DNA from: Phyllobacterium trifolii | GTDB lineage: Bacteria; Pseudomonadota; Alphaproteobacteria; Rhizobiales; Rhizobiaceae | Length of the DNA stretch: 64,000 nucleotides | Reading direction: 5' to 3' | Assembly (NCBI RefSeq): GCF_014192095.1 | Contig: NZ_JACHXN010000002.1 | Span: 248,001 to 312,000 of the forward strand | Shown here: piece after piece, positions 19,897 through 28,562 of the stretch | How the letters are laid out: the number at the start of each line of letters is the position of its first letter | Position numbering within the stretch: position 1 is the first letter of the stretch | Position numbers and translations under genes: made by a program | Notes under the pieces: model-generated | Seen by the model: only the letters and a program-made list of their open reading frames with translations | What the model was told of the DNA's origin: nothing | Databases searched by the model: none

Positions 19897-21566
19897 TGAA
19901 CAATCCGAGGCACAACATTCGTGAAGTGCGGGCTCCGCGCGGCGACAAGCTCAACACCAAATCGTGGATGACCGAAGCGCCACTGCGCATGCTGATGAAT
20001 AATCTCGATCCCGATGTTGCGGAAAATCCTAACGAACTTGTCGTGTATGGCGGCATCGGTCGTGCCGCCCGCACATGGGACGATTTCGACAAGATCGTTT
20101 CCACCCTCAAAACACTGAACGAGGATGAAACGCTGCTCGTCCAGTCCGGCAAGCCGGTCGGTGTGTTCAAGACCCATGCCAACGCGCCGCGGGTGCTGAT
20201 CGCCAATTCCAATCTGGTGCCGCACTGGGCAACCTGGGATCACTTCAACGAGCTCGATAAGAAGGGTCTCGCCATGTACGGCCAGATGACGGCCGGCTCG
20301 TGGATCTATATCGGCACGCAAGGCATCGTTCAGGGCACCTATGAAACCTTCGTCGAAGCCGGGCGCCAGCACTATAACGGCAATCTTAGGGGCAAGTGGA
20401 TCCTGACGGGCGGACTTGGCGGCATGGGCGGAGCGCAGCCGCTGGCTGCCGTCATGGCCGGTGCCTGCTGTCTCGCCGTCGAGTGCAACCCGGACTCGAT
20501 CGATTTCCGCCTGCGCACGCGATACGTGGACGCCAAGGCCGAAACACTCGATGAAGCGCTCGAAATGATCGAGCGCTGGACCAAGGCGGGCGAAGCCAAA
20601 TCGGTCGGTTTGCTCGGCAATGCCGCCGATATCCTGCCCGAACTCGTCCGGCGCAATGTGCGCCCGGATATTGTCACCGACCAGACCTCGGCTCATGATC
20701 CGATCAACGGCTATCTGCCGAAAGGCTGGACTTTGGCCGAATGGCGCCAGAAGCGCGAAACCGACCCGAAAGCCGTCGAGAAAGCCGCCCGCGCTTCAAT
20801 GCGCGAACACGTCGAAGCCATGATTGCATTCTGGGATCGCGGCATTCCGACACTCGACTATGGCAACAACATACGCCAGGTCGCCAAAGACGAGGGTCTC
20901 GAGAACGCCTTTGCCTTCCCCGGCTTCGTCCCCGCCTATATCCGTCCTCTCTTCTGCCGGGGCATTGGACCGTTCCGCTGGGCGGCACTGTCGGGCGATC
21001 CGGAAGACATTTACAAGACCGACGCCAAGGTGAAGGAACTGACGCCGGGTAACACCCATCTGCACAACTGGCTCGACATGGCGCGGGAACGCATCGCGTT
21101 TCAGGGTCTGCCGGCGCGGATATGCTGGGTCGGTCTCGGCGACCGCGACCGGCTTGGACTCGCCTTCAACGAGATGGTGCGTACCGGCGAGTTGAAGGCA
21201 CCGATCGTCATCGGCCGAGATCATCTCGATTCGGGCTCCGTCGCCTCGCCGAACCGCGAAACGGAAGCCATGAAGGATGGCTCCGATGCCGTCTCCGACT
21301 GGCCGCTGTTGAATGCGCTGCTCAACACCGCCTCCGGTGCGACGTGGGTCTCCCTGCATCATGGCGGCGGGGTCGGCATGGGCTTTTCCCAGCACTCCGG
21401 TATGGTGATTTGCTGTGACGGGACCGACGACGCGGCGGAGCGCATCAAACGCGTTCTCTGGAACGATCCGGCAACCGGGGTCATGCGCCACGCCGATGCG
21501 GGCTACGAGATCGCCATAGAATGCGCGAAGGAAAAAGGCCTCAATTTGCCGGGCATTCTCGGCTGA
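19896..21566 (+). CDS. hutU: Urocanate hydratase
   Basis: A 556-residue NAD-dependent enzyme converting urocanate to imidazolonepropionate, the second step. The NAD-binding block is [19 protein letters not shown]; others are [21 protein letters not shown]-like [12 protein letters not shown] and [17 protein letters not shown] with the usual Cys in ICCDGTDDA. Length is typical. It lies fourth in order after hutI, hutH and hutG, with 1-nt overlaps on both sides. Confidence 0.97.
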   Translation: MNNPRHNIREVRAPRGDKLNTKSWMTEAPLRMLMNNLDPDVAENPNELVVYGGIGRAARTWDDFDKIVSTLKTLNEDETLLVQSGKPVGVFKTHANAPRVLIANSNLVPHWATWDHFNELDKKGLAMYGQMTAGSWIYIGTQGIVQGTYETFVEAGRQHYNGNLRGKWILTGGLGGMGGAQPLAAVMAGACCLAVECNPDSIDFRLRTRYVDAKAETLDEALEMIERWTKAGEAKSVGLLGNAADILPELVRRNVRPDIVTDQTSAHDPINGYLPKGWTLAEWRQKRETDPKAVEKAARASMREHVEAMIAFWDRGIPTLDYGNNIRQVAKDEGLENAFAFPGFVPAYIRPLFCRGIGPFRWAALSGDPEDIYKTDAKVKELTPGNTHLHNWLDMARERIAFQGLPARICWVGLGDRDRLGLAFNEMVRTGELKAPIVIGRDHLDSGSVASPNRETEAMKDGSDAVSDWPLLNALLNTASGATWVSLHHGGGVGMGFSQHSGMVICCDGTDDAAERIKRVLWNDPATGVMRHADAGYEIAIECAKEKGLNLPGILG

Positions 21567-22147
21567 TGAGAATTCTGCGCGCCAGCAATCACCGGCAAAT
21601 GCCGTGGAAGAATGGCGGCGGCGTCACCACCGAGATTGCCGTCGCTCCCCCCGGAGCTTCGGTTGGCAATTTCGACTGGCGCATCAGCATGGCGACTGTT
21701 GCTGCCGATGGACCATTTTCGCGGTTCGACGGCATCGACCGCACGCTGACCGTGCTCAGCGGTGAGGGACTGGAACTTACCGTCGAGGACGAAACACCGG
21801 TGCGATTGACGCCAGCAGGCAAGCCTCATCCATTCCCGGGAGACGTGGCTGCATCGGCAAAGTTGATTGCTGGACCAGTCACCGATTTCAATGTCATGAC
21901 ACGGTGGGGGCGCTGGACTCACAGCGTCGACAATCTGTCCATCGATGGGACACAGCTTCTGCCCGTCGCGGCAGATGTCTGCATCATCTTCTGCCGCAGT
22001 GGCCAGATCACCCTTGGTGAGTCGTCAGTGCTCGATGCGCATGATGCTGCGTTGATCGATGCTTCCGCAGATACGCCAGAGATTTCCGTTGGTGGGTCGG
22101 GAAAGGCAATCATCGTTCACCTGTCGCAAACTCTATCGCCCGAATAA
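21566..22147 (+). CDS. hutD: HutD/Ves family cupin protein
   Basis: A 193-residue HutD/Ves-family protein with a cupin-like fold. The N-terminal block is [24 protein letters not shown], followed by DWRISMATVAADGPFSRF and FNVMTRWG. HutD is not an enzyme of the pathway; in Pseudomonas it is reported to limit excessive hut expression, possibly by binding an intermediate. The ATG at 21566 overlaps the hutU stop (TGATG); the in-frame ATG at 21521 lies inside hutU and is rejected. Confidence 0.88.
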   Translation: MRILRASNHRQMPWKNGGGVTTEIAVAPPGASVGNFDWRISMATVAADGPFSRFDGIDRTLTVLSGEGLELTVEDETPVRLTPAGKPHPFPGDVAASAKLIAGPVTDFNVMTRWGRWTHSVDNLSIDGTQLLPVAADVCIIFCRSGQITLGESSVLDAHDAALIDASADTPEISVGGSGKAIIVHLSQTLSPE

Positions 22148-22156
22148 GAGGTCGCC

Positions 22157-22921
22157 TTGGATCAGATGGAAAACCAGGTTACCGACACACCCAAGGGCCA
22201 GCTCTCCGCCCGTATCCACCATGACATCGAACAGCGGATCCTGCTCGGCGAATGGGCTCCCGGTTTTCGCATTCCGCTGGAACGCGAATTGATGGAAACC
22301 TACGGTTGTGCGCGGATGACGGTGAACAAGGCTCTGTCGGCGCTTGCCGCTTCCGGGCTCATCGAGCGCCGCCGCAAGGCGGGAAGCTTCGTTTCGCAGC
22401 CGCTGTCGCAATCGGCCGTTATCGAAATTCCGGATGTGCGTGCCGAAGTCGAGGCCATCGGGCAGGTCTACAGACTTGAAGTGGTCTCGCGGCAGCAGCG
22501 CCGCTCGACCCGAGACGACATGGAACGCCTTAATGTGCAAAGCCCGCGTCAGGTTCTGGCGATTCACTGCCGTCATTTCGCCGGCCGGCGCGTCCATGCT
22601 TTCGAGGACCGGCTGATCGATCTTGTCAGCGTTCCGGAAGCCGTCGATATCTCCTTTGCCGACGAACCTCCGGGAACCTGGCTGCGCGGTCATGTGCCAT
22701 GGTCGGAGGCGGAGAACCGGATCAGCGCGTTCAACGCGGATTCCATGCTTGCCACTCGTTTGGACGTGAAGGAAGGCTCGGCCTGTTTGCAGGTCGAACG
22801 ATCGACATGGAGAGGTAAAAGGCCGATCACCGCCGTGCGGATGTTTTACCCGGGTGAAACCTACCGGCTGGTCGCCCATTTCAGTCCGAAGGGCGCCATG
22901 CCGCGCCGCGATTCCGCCTAA
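22157..22921 (+). CDS. hutC: Histidine utilization repressor, GntR/HutC family
   Basis: A 254-residue regulator. The N-terminal winged helix of the GntR family is visible in RIPLERELMETYGCARMTVN and ALSALAASGLIERRRKAGSF; the C-terminal two thirds is a UTRA ligand-binding domain (PRQVLAIHCRHFAGRRVHAFEDRLID). HutC represses hut genes until urocanate binds. TTG at 22157 is preferred because AAGAGG lies 6 nt before it; ATG at 22166 is the alternative. It ends the operon, giving feedback through the site at 16299-16310. Confidence 0.93.
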   Translation: MDQMENQVTDTPKGQLSARIHHDIEQRILLGEWAPGFRIPLERELMETYGCARMTVNKALSALAASGLIERRRKAGSFVSQPLSQSAVIEIPDVRAEVEAIGQVYRLEVVSRQQRRSTRDDMERLNVQSPRQVLAIHCRHFAGRRVHAFEDRLIDLVSVPEAVDISFADEPPGTWLRGHVPWSEAENRISAFNADSMLATRLDVKEGSACLQVERSTWRGKRPITAVRMFYPGETYRLVAHFSPKGAMPRRDSA

Positions 22922-22967
22922 ACCTGAATTCGGAAGCAGGCTGGTCTGAACAGGGACATCTTTTGCG

Positions 22968-23051
22968 CAAGAATAGGCAAAACTCATGCAAGAGTTGCCG
23001 AAACTGGCGCAAGAATCATCGAATCTGCCTCAAGATTCTCTACCGTGACGG
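22968..23051 (+). repeat. Four imperfect tandem repeats of exactly 21 bp
   Basis: CAAGANT recurs at 22968, 22989, 23010 and 23031, an exact 21-bp spacing (two helical turns). The first three units also share a C, an A-rich pair and CT at fixed later positions; the fourth is degenerate. The array lies in the 223-bp gap between hutC and the DUF2946 gene, about 95 bp before that gene's ATG. Phased sites on one face of the helix suggest an operator array. Confidence 0.6.
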
Positions 23052-23144
23052 GAAATTTGAGTGTGCTCAGTTGCATTCCTCTTTGCCGCATGGATTTTCA
23101 GATCAGGCTGCTGTATTTAGAGCGCGAAGTGAAATGAGGCGGTA

Positions 23145-23528
23145 ATGCGCAATATTCGGAACGACTGGCGATTGGCGGTGCGCATGCTTTGCGCATTGGC
23201 GCTCGTATTCGTTGCCTTCGCGCACCAGCCCATTTCAGCCTCTCCAGCCAGTGATATCGACCTTGCCGCCTATACTTTGCCGGACGGGTCCGTGCCCGTT
23301 CTCTGCCTCGACAACAAGGTGGATCAAGCTTCACACAAGAGCGCCTGGCACGGCAATGGCTGCGAGGCCTGCCGCCTCTCGGCATCCGTCGTTCTGCCGG
23401 TTCCGCTCATGGCGTCCGGCTTGAAAAACGAGCCGATTCAATCGCTTACGATAAAGCGGGAAGCGGTCCGGATCGCGCGCAGCCTCTTTCCGCCATCGGC
23501 TCCACCGCAAGCTCCTCCCCTCGTCTGA
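23145..23528 (+). CDS. DUF2946-type secreted protein of the copper cluster
   Basis: A 127-residue protein with an N-terminal hydrophobic signal (MLCALALVFVAFAHQPISA) and the pattern seen in DUF2946 proteins: a lone Cys in VLCLD, a His-containing stretch WHGNGCEACRLSASVVLP with a CxxC, and a Pro-rich tail. GAGGCGG precedes the ATG. DUF2946 proteins are often found with copper resistance or cytochrome oxidase assembly genes; here a PepSY protein, PCuAC and SCO follow. A metal-binding periplasmic role is an inference. Confidence 0.7.
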   Translation: MRNIRNDWRLAVRMLCALALVFVAFAHQPISASPASDIDLAAYTLPDGSVPVLCLDNKVDQASHKSAWHGNGCEACRLSASVVLPVPLMASGLKNEPIQSLTIKREAVRIARSLFPPSAPPQAPPLV

Positions 23529-23611
23529 CATAAAATGCGCCCTCGATGGCGCGTCACGGCGGCCTGCTCCAGCGGTGCCGTCACCCTTGCTGTCAGACGA
23601 CTGGAACACAT

Positions 23612-24970
23612 ATGACCGTCTCAAGCATGGCTTCCGGGAAGCCTTATTATCTCAGCCTTTCACTCTACCGCGCCATCTGGCGCTGGCATTTTTTCGCCGG
23701 CCTTCTGGTCATCCCTTTCATGCTCAATCTCGCCATCACCGGCAGCCTCTATCTGTTCAAGGACGAGATCGACAACACCGTCTTCGCCTACCGCAACGTG
23801 GTTCAGCCGCGCGGCGAATCTCTTGCTCCTTCGCTCCTGACCGACAACGCGAAAGCGGCGGTGCCGGGATCAAAAGTGCTGCGATATCAATCACCTGGCA
23901 CTCCAACACAATCGGCAAAAGTCACCGTCGGTACCCCCGATGGAAACGTTCTGGTCTTCGTCGATCCCTATAGCGGCGCGGTCCTTGGCAAGGTCGGCGA
24001 AAAGGAAGAATTCAGCTGGGTCGTCAAGAAAATTCACAGTCTTGAATATTTCGGCCTTGCCTTCAACCGCATCGTCGAAGCCGTAGGCGGCCTTGCGTTA
24101 GTCCTTGTAATTACAGGCTTTTATCTGTGGTGGCCGCGCAAACAGACTGGCGGTGTCGTCACTGTTCGCGGAACTCCGGACAAACGCGTGTTCTGGCGGG
24201 ATCTGCATGCCGTGACCGGCGCAGGTGCGGGCGCATTGATCTTCTTCCTTGCGATCTCCGGCATGCCATGGTCGGGCTATTGGGGTGACAAGCTGAATAC
24301 GACATTGTCCGGCTATGGACTTGGCTATCCCGCTCAGCTCTGGGACAACGTGCCGGTTTCAAAACTTCAGACAAAACAAGTACTTGGCAATTCCGGATGG
24401 ACTGTCGAGAACGCACCGGTACCCGTGTCGACGCCAGGCGGGACGCCCGTCGGGCTCGACCGGATCGTCGCCTCCGCGGCGGCAGCAGGCATGACACCGG
24501 GCTTTGAAATTTCGCTGCCTTCTGGCAAGAAGGGGGTCTATACCGCTGCCGTTTTCCCAGACGATATCGCCAAACAACGTACTATCCACTTCGACCAATA
24601 TAGCGCTAACCCATTGGTTGATTTGAAGTTTTCCGATTATGGAGCTGGAGCCAAAGCCATCGAGTTTGGGATCGGCGTGCATCAGGGCCAATATTGGGGG
24701 CTTGCCAACCAACTCGCCATGCTCGCGACATGCCTTGCCATCATCCTCGCCTCGGTTTCCGCCGTAATCATGTGGTGGAAGCGGCGTCCTTCAGGACGGC
24801 TCGGCGTGCCACCGATGCCGCAGCAGAAAAGTGTCTTTGCAGTATTTACCTTGGTCATATTGGTATTCGGCATCGCCTTTCCGCTGACCGGGTTTGCAAT
24901 TCTCGGCATGTTGATCCTCGACCAGTTGATCACGCGCATCCCTTCGCCCTTGCAACGTGTATTCTCATAA
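23612..24970 (+). CDS. PepSY-associated transmembrane protein (PiuB-like)
   Basis: A 452-residue inner-membrane protein of the COG3182/PepSY_TM family. Four clear membrane segments are visible: WHFFAGLLVIPFMLNLAITG near residue 25, GGLALVLVITGFYLWWP, a segment around GAGALIFFLAISGMPW, and two near the C-terminus (ATCLAIILASVSAVIMWW, VFTLVILVFGIAFPLTGFA). Conserved His residues (RWHFF, KIHSLEYF, DLHAVTG, GVHQGQYWG) are typical of this family and could bind haem or metal. The ATG at 23612 is preferred over 23546, which lacks a signal. Many relatives act in iron or copper uptake or reduction. Confidence 0.82.
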   Translation: MTVSSMASGKPYYLSLSLYRAIWRWHFFAGLLVIPFMLNLAITGSLYLFKDEIDNTVFAYRNVVQPRGESLAPSLLTDNAKAAVPGSKVLRYQSPGTPTQSAKVTVGTPDGNVLVFVDPYSGAVLGKVGEKEEFSWVVKKIHSLEYFGLAFNRIVEAVGGLALVLVITGFYLWWPRKQTGGVVTVRGTPDKRVFWRDLHAVTGAGAGALIFFLAISGMPWSGYWGDKLNTTLSGYGLGYPAQLWDNVPVSKLQTKQVLGNSGWTVENAPVPVSTPGGTPVGLDRIVASAAAAGMTPGFEISLPSGKKGVYTAAVFPDDIAKQRTIHFDQYSANPLVDLKFSDYGAGAKAIEFGIGVHQGQYWGLANQLAMLATCLAIILASVSAVIMWWKRRPSGRLGVPPMPQQKSVFAVFTLVILVFGIAFPLTGFAILGMLILDQLITRIPSPLQRVFS

Positions 24971-24993
24971 AAAATATGGATAGGAGACGCCTC

Positions 24994-25518
24994 ATGAAAT
25001 CTTTTTCCAGAATTGCCGCCGTCGCGCTGGTATTTGTGTCAATCTCGTCCGCTCAGGCGCACGATCATTCCAAGATGATGCAGGGTGCCACCATGAGCGA
25101 AGACGACTCCATGGAGCCCGTAAAAGCTGGTGATCTGACCTTGAGCGGCGCCTTTACCCGCGCCACCCTGCCCGGGGCGAAAGTCGGCGGCGGCTATATC
25201 AAGATCGAAAATCAAGCGAACGAACCGGACCAGCTCATTGGCGGTTCGAGCCCTGTTGCTGCCCGGGTCGAGGTGCATGAAATGAAGATGGATGGCAACG
25301 TCATGCAAATGCGCAAGCTGAAGGACGGACTTGAGATTCCGGCTGGCGGCAGCGCCGAACTCTCTCCTGGAGGCACACATTTGATGTTGATAGACCTCTC
25401 AGCACCCCTGAAAGAGGGCGATATGGTGCCCGTTACGCTCGATTTTACCAAAGCCGGCAAGGTCGACGTCCAGTTCATGGTCGGGCCTGCAGGCGCAACA
25501 AGCATGGAGCACAATTGA
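24994..25518 (+). CDS. Periplasmic copper chaperone PCuAC
   Basis: A 174-residue secreted copper chaperone (DUF461/PCuAC, COG2847). The signal ends near SSAQA; a His/Met-rich segment HDHSKMMQGATM begins the mature chain. The family's copper ligands are in VHEMKMDGNVMQMR and GGTHLMLIDL, matching H-x-M pairs. It should pass Cu(I) to SCO and the CuA centre of cytochrome oxidase. TAGGAG lies 8 nt before the chosen ATG at 24994. Its stop overlaps the SCO start. Confidence 0.92.
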   Translation: MKSFSRIAAVALVFVSISSAQAHDHSKMMQGATMSEDDSMEPVKAGDLTLSGAFTRATLPGAKVGGGYIKIENQANEPDQLIGGSSPVAARVEVHEMKMDGNVMQMRKLKDGLEIPAGGSAELSPGGTHLMLIDLSAPLKEGDMVPVTLDFTKAGKVDVQFMVGPAGATSMEHN

Positions 25519-26108
25519 TGAATTTCCGTCTCTTGCGCTATGCATTATGGGCGCTGATCGCTGTATTGTGCGGCTTCCTGGTTTTCACTTACATCAACGC
25601 GCGAAATGGCGGCAATGCGCAGGCTGTGCAGCTCGGCGTCCCGTTCAATCTCGTCGACCAGAACAACGCTCCGATTACCGACGCGGCCTTCAAGGGCCAT
25701 CCGACGGCGCTGTTCTTTGGTTTCACCCATTGCCCCGAGGTGTGCCCGACAACACTCTTTGAAATGGCGGGATGGCTGAAGACACTTGGCGATGAAGGCA
25801 AAGACCTGCGCGTCTTCTTCATTTCCGTCGATCCGGAGCGCGACACTCCGGGCGTCATGAAGGGCTATACATCAGCCTTCACAGACAGGATCACCGGCAT
25901 CACCGGCAATCCGCAGGAAGTCGAGAAGCTCCTCAAGGGCTGGAAGATTTATGCGAAGAAGGTGCCAACCGAAAATGGTGGCTATACCATGGACCATACG
26001 GCATCAGTGATGCTGCTTGACCGCGACGGGCGGCTAAAAAGCACAATCGACTATAAGGAAAGCCCTGATGTCGCATTGAAGAAGCTTCGGCTGCTGATCG
26101 CCGGATGA
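25518..26108 (+). CDS. SCO1/SenC family cytochrome oxidase assembly protein
   Basis: A 196-residue membrane-anchored thioredoxin-fold protein. One N-terminal helix (YALWALIAVLCGFLVFTYI) is followed by the copper site GFTHCPEVCPTT (CxxxC) and the distal His in YTMDHTASVML. It inserts copper into CuA with PCuAC. The start at 25518 overlaps the PCuAC stop (TGATG), so the two are translationally coupled. Confidence 0.93.
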   Translation: MNFRLLRYALWALIAVLCGFLVFTYINARNGGNAQAVQLGVPFNLVDQNNAPITDAAFKGHPTALFFGFTHCPEVCPTTLFEMAGWLKTLGDEGKDLRVFFISVDPERDTPGVMKGYTSAFTDRITGITGNPQEVEKLLKGWKIYAKKVPTENGGYTMDHTASVMLLDRDGRLKSTIDYKESPDVALKKLRLLIAG

Positions 26109-26211
26109 AGCGTGCCATTACCATTCTCCTCCGGGCGTCAGTTTGGAGGGGAAGGATATGCTCTTTGCGGGTTGATCCGAACATTTGTATACTAAAAAAC
26201 TCATAATTTCC

Positions 26212-26224
26212 TAGAATTATTCTA
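26212..26224. promoter_or_regulatory. Palindrome TAGAATTATTCTA upstream of the small operon
   Basis: A perfect 13-bp inverted repeat (TAGAAT-T-ATTCTA) in an AT-rich stretch, 39 bp before a good -35 box. A near-identical palindrome (TAGAATATTCTA) lies before the sulfate importer at 27432-27443. The regulator is unknown. Confidence 0.55.
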
Positions 26225-26262
26225 ACCTATTGATATTTTTATAGGTTTTAAAGATTTAGTAT

Positions 26263-26291
26263 TTGACATTGCGGTTTTCAGAAGCCTTTAT
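26263..26291 (+). promoter_or_regulatory. Sigma-70-type promoter of the small operon
   Basis: TTGACA at 26263-26268, 17 bp, then CTTTAT at 26286-26291, close to the rhizobial housekeeping consensus (CTTGAC-N17-CTATAT). The transcript would start near 26298, leaving about 60 nt before the leader ORF. The rest of the gap 26109-26356 holds no other clear feature apart from the palindrome. Confidence 0.55.
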
Positions 26292-26356
26292 GCGGAAAGT
26301 GCAAAAGCACATCCCTTTGATGTCTGGGCCTTGAACCCTTTCGATTGGAGGACCCT

Positions 26357-26539
26357 ATGATAGGTCTTTTTCTGCCACGCCTGCGCGTGGTTTCCCTGCT
26401 GAACCATCAGCAACTGTATCCTGTCCCTGGCCGTAACAGCCCGAGGCAGTTGGTCACCCGCGGTCACCGCAGTGGCCCTCTCGCCCTGATCCGCAACAAC
26501 GAGCAGGATGGGAGCGGCGATGTATCCGCGTATATCTGA
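26357..26539 (+). CDS. Small leader-like ORF, 60 residues, function unknown
   Basis: GGAGG lies 5 nt before the ATG at 26357. The predicted peptide begins MIGLFLPRLRVVSLLNHQQL, is rich in Arg, Leu and Asn, and has no Cys or signal. Codon third positions favour G/C like neighbouring genes. Its stop lies inside the start of the next gene (20-nt overlap), so translation of the two is probably coupled. It could be a regulatory leader peptide or a true small protein. I do not recognise it. Confidence 0.45.
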   Translation: MIGLFLPRLRVVSLLNHQQLYPVPGRNSPRQLVTRGHRSGPLALIRNNEQDGSGDVSAYI

Positions 26540-27026
26540 AGCCGGCAACAATGCAGGTTGCTATTTCGATCGCACACCGGAAAAGCTCGTACTCGAAGGC
26601 TACCGGCGTTGGACGGCGGGTTTCGAAACCGGCTCTGTCATCGCTTGGGAAATGGCCTACGGGCTCTATAGCGAGCTTCTCGGTACGCGCAACGGCAACC
26701 GCGCACTATCCGAGCTGTCGTTCTTCATCCGAACCCTGCGCCACTGCGCATTATGCCCGCTCAAGACTTTTCCATTTGGTTCGCATCATGTCTGCCGGGA
26801 GGAATGCATGACTTTGGGGCTCATCGCCGGGATACAAAATTGCGACATGGTTGCGGCACGAACCTGCCTCAATGCCATGGCATGCCCCTCGCGCCAGGAG
26901 GAAGTGGAGAACGCAGCGATCAGTTTTGCCGAAACGCTGGCCGAGATGGATCAGATGCTCTTGCCGATCCCGAAATCCGCAATTGAGGACATTATTTCCC
27001 GCCCGTTGCGAGCGAACTTTCACTGA
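26520..27026 (+). CDS. Cysteine-rich protein of unknown function
   Basis: A 168-residue soluble protein I cannot place in a family. Nine cysteines stand out, most in one region: RHCALCPLKTFPFGSHHVC, REECM, IQNCDM, ARTCLNAMAC. The CxxC, HHxC and CxxxxC spacings suggest a zinc or Fe-S site. No signal peptide or membrane helix is seen. The ATG at 26520 has GGGAG 5 nt upstream; ATG 26508 is an alternative. It overlaps the leader-like ORF and is followed 13 bp later by a small secreted peptide gene. Copper genes lie upstream and the sulfate importer downstream. Confidence 0.65.
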   Translation: MYPRISEAGNNAGCYFDRTPEKLVLEGYRRWTAGFETGSVIAWEMAYGLYSELLGTRNGNRALSELSFFIRTLRHCALCPLKTFPFGSHHVCREECMTLGLIAGIQNCDMVAARTCLNAMACPSRQEEVENAAISFAETLAEMDQMLLPIPKSAIEDIISRPLRANFH

Positions 27027-27039
27027 GGAGAGAAAGTGC

Positions 27040-27216
27040 ATGATCATTACTTCACGTATGGAACGCCGCCTTTCCATAGCAGCCACCGCCTTGTTGACAG
27101 CCGCAATCTTTGTCTTGCCAATCAAGACGCGCGCGTTCAACGACGCCCGGACCAATCCAGCCAACTATACACGGCTTGCTGACGCGACGCCGGTGAAAAT
27201 GCTATTGGGCAAATAG
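27040..27216 (+). CDS. Small secreted peptide, 58 residues, function unknown
   Basis: The ORF starts at an ATG preceded by GGAGAGAAA and encodes a signal-like segment (RRLSIAATALLTAAIFVLPI, then KTRA) and a short mature part of about 26 residues ending TPVKMLLGK. It contains no Cys. It lies 13 bp after the Cys-rich gene and is probably in the same transcript. No family is recognised. Confidence 0.5.
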   Translation: MIITSRMERRLSIAATALLTAAIFVLPIKTRAFNDARTNPANYTRLADATPVKMLLGK

Positions 27217-27249
27217 ACATCCGAGCGAGTCTACCCAACTCGATCGGCC

Positions 27250-27278
27250 GAAAAGACGCGACTCGCTCGTGTCTTTTC
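27250..27278. terminator. Hairpin after the small operon
   Basis: Arms GAAAAGAC and GTCTTTTC (8 bp) enclose a 13-nt GC-rich loop, 34 bp after the small secreted peptide gene. A second hairpin (CGGCC/GGCCG) lies near 27341-27356. No long T run follows, so termination is only a suggestion. The 313-bp gap 27217-27529 also holds the palindrome at 27432 and the sbp promoter region. Confidence 0.4.
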
Positions 27279-27431
27279 AGGGCGGGACGATTATTCCAGC
27301 ATGGTCGCATTTTCCAGAAAAGACCGCAGCGACCTACTCAATCGGCCACAAACGGCCGTGCTACTTAAGTTTGAGAGAATCCTATGCCCATGCGGAATAG
27401 ACGACTGTTTCAGTAGACTATGCCGATACGG

Positions 27432-27443
27432 TAGAATATTCTA
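27432..27443. promoter_or_regulatory. Palindrome TAGAATATTCTA upstream of sbp
   Basis: A perfect 12-bp inverted repeat 86 bp before the sulfate-binding protein start. It shares both arms with 26212-26224 (spacing one base shorter). GAATTC-TTTCTAAC at 27461-27474 looks like an additional degenerate site, echoing GAATTATTCTAAC at the upstream copy. It is a candidate sulfur-regulator operator. Confidence 0.55.
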
Positions 27444-27529
27444 ATTTTTCCCTGTAAAAGGAATTCTTTCTAACGCCCCTATTTGGAGGCGCTCTGCTAC
27501 GCTTCAGTTCTAATCATACGGAGGCAGGC

Positions 27530-28558
27530 ATGAAACATTCCCGATTTTCCCTTACACTGGCGGCTGTGTTGCTTGCAGCAACGGTCGCCATTCAGCCGAT
27601 GTCTGCTGCCAACGCGGACACAACCCTTTTGAACGTGTCTTACGACCCGACACGCGAGCTTTACAAGGATTTCAATGCGGCGTTCGCAGCCAAGTGGAAA
27701 GCCGACACGGGCGAGACAGTGACCATCCAGGCATCTCACGGTGGCTCAGGTGCGCAGGCACGTTCCGTCATTGACGGGCTGGACGCCGATGTCGTGACGC
27801 TGGCGCTTGAAAGCGATGTGAACGCCATCGTCAAAGCCAAGAAAATCAATCCTGACTGGATCAAGAAATTTCCGCACAACTCTGCGCCCTACACGTCGAC
27901 CATCGTTTTTCTCGTGCGCAAGGGTAATCCGAAGGGTATCAAGGATTGGGGGGACCTCGTCAAGGAGGGTGTAGAGGTGATCACGCCTAATCCTAAAACG
28001 TCCGGTGGCGCCCGCTGGAACTATCTGGCGGCCTGGGCTTGGGCCAACGCGCAATACGGCGGCGATGAAGCCAAGATCAAGGAATATATTGGAAATTTGT
28101 TCCAGCATGTTCCCGTGCTCGATTCCGGTGCACGCGGTTCGACCAATACATTCGCCCAGCGCGAACTCGGTGACGTATTGCTTGCCTGGGAAAATGAGGC
28201 CTACCTCGCATCAGCGGAATTCGGCGATGACAAATTCGATATCGTCGTTCCACCCAGCTCGATTCTCGCCCAGCCGTCGGTTGCCGTTGTCGATGCGAAT
28301 GTTGATGCAAAAGGCACACGTAAGGTAGCCGAAGCCTATCTTGGATATCTTTATTCCAAGGAAGGCCAAACGATCGCAGCCAAGCACTTTTATCGTCCCT
28401 CCGAGCCTGAACTGGTACCGCCGGAGCTAATCAAAAAATTACCGGAGTTGAAACTGGTTACGATCGATGATCCAATCTTCGGCGGATGGGCAAAGGCACA
28501 GCCCTATCACTTCGGAGATGGCGGAACGTTTGACCAGATTTACAAGCCGAAACAGTAA
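27530..28558 (+). CDS. sbp: Sulfate ABC transporter substrate-binding protein
   Basis: A 342-residue periplasmic protein with a signal ending near SAANA. Family blocks are [40 protein letters not shown] (phosphate/sulfate-binding loop) and [17 protein letters not shown]. It binds sulfate (or thiosulfate) for the permease encoded next. First gene of the sbp-cysTWA operon; a TAGAA/TTCTA palindrome precedes it. Confidence 0.95.
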   Translation: MKHSRFSLTLAAVLLAATVAIQPMSAANADTTLLNVSYDPTRELYKDFNAAFAAKWKADTGETVTIQASHGGSGAQARSVIDGLDADVVTLALESDVNAIVKAKKINPDWIKKFPHNSAPYTSTIVFLVRKGNPKGIKDWGDLVKEGVEVITPNPKTSGGARWNYLAAWAWANAQYGGDEAKIKEYIGNLFQHVPVLDSGARGSTNTFAQRELGDVLLAWENEAYLASAEFGDDKFDIVVPPSSILAQPSVAVVDANVDAKGTRKVAEAYLGYLYSKEGQTIAAKHFYRPSEPELVPPELIKKLPELKLVTIDDPIFGGWAKAQPYHFGDGGTFDQIYKPKQ

Positions 28559-28562
28559 CAGC

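Noticed and set aside
22963-23145. 60-residue ORF across the 21-bp repeats, ending TAATG at the DUF2946 start
   Set aside because: It begins at a TTG without a clear ribosome-binding site and its codon use is unlike its neighbours. The repeats look regulatory, though coupling cannot be fully excluded.
24694-24993. 100-residue upstream extension of the PCuAC frame
   Set aside because: It overlaps the end of the PepSY gene in another frame. TAGGAG and a proper signal peptide mark the start at 24994.
28467-28562. Upstream extension of cysT
   Set aside because: It lies within sbp, and the added residues are not membrane or CysT-like.
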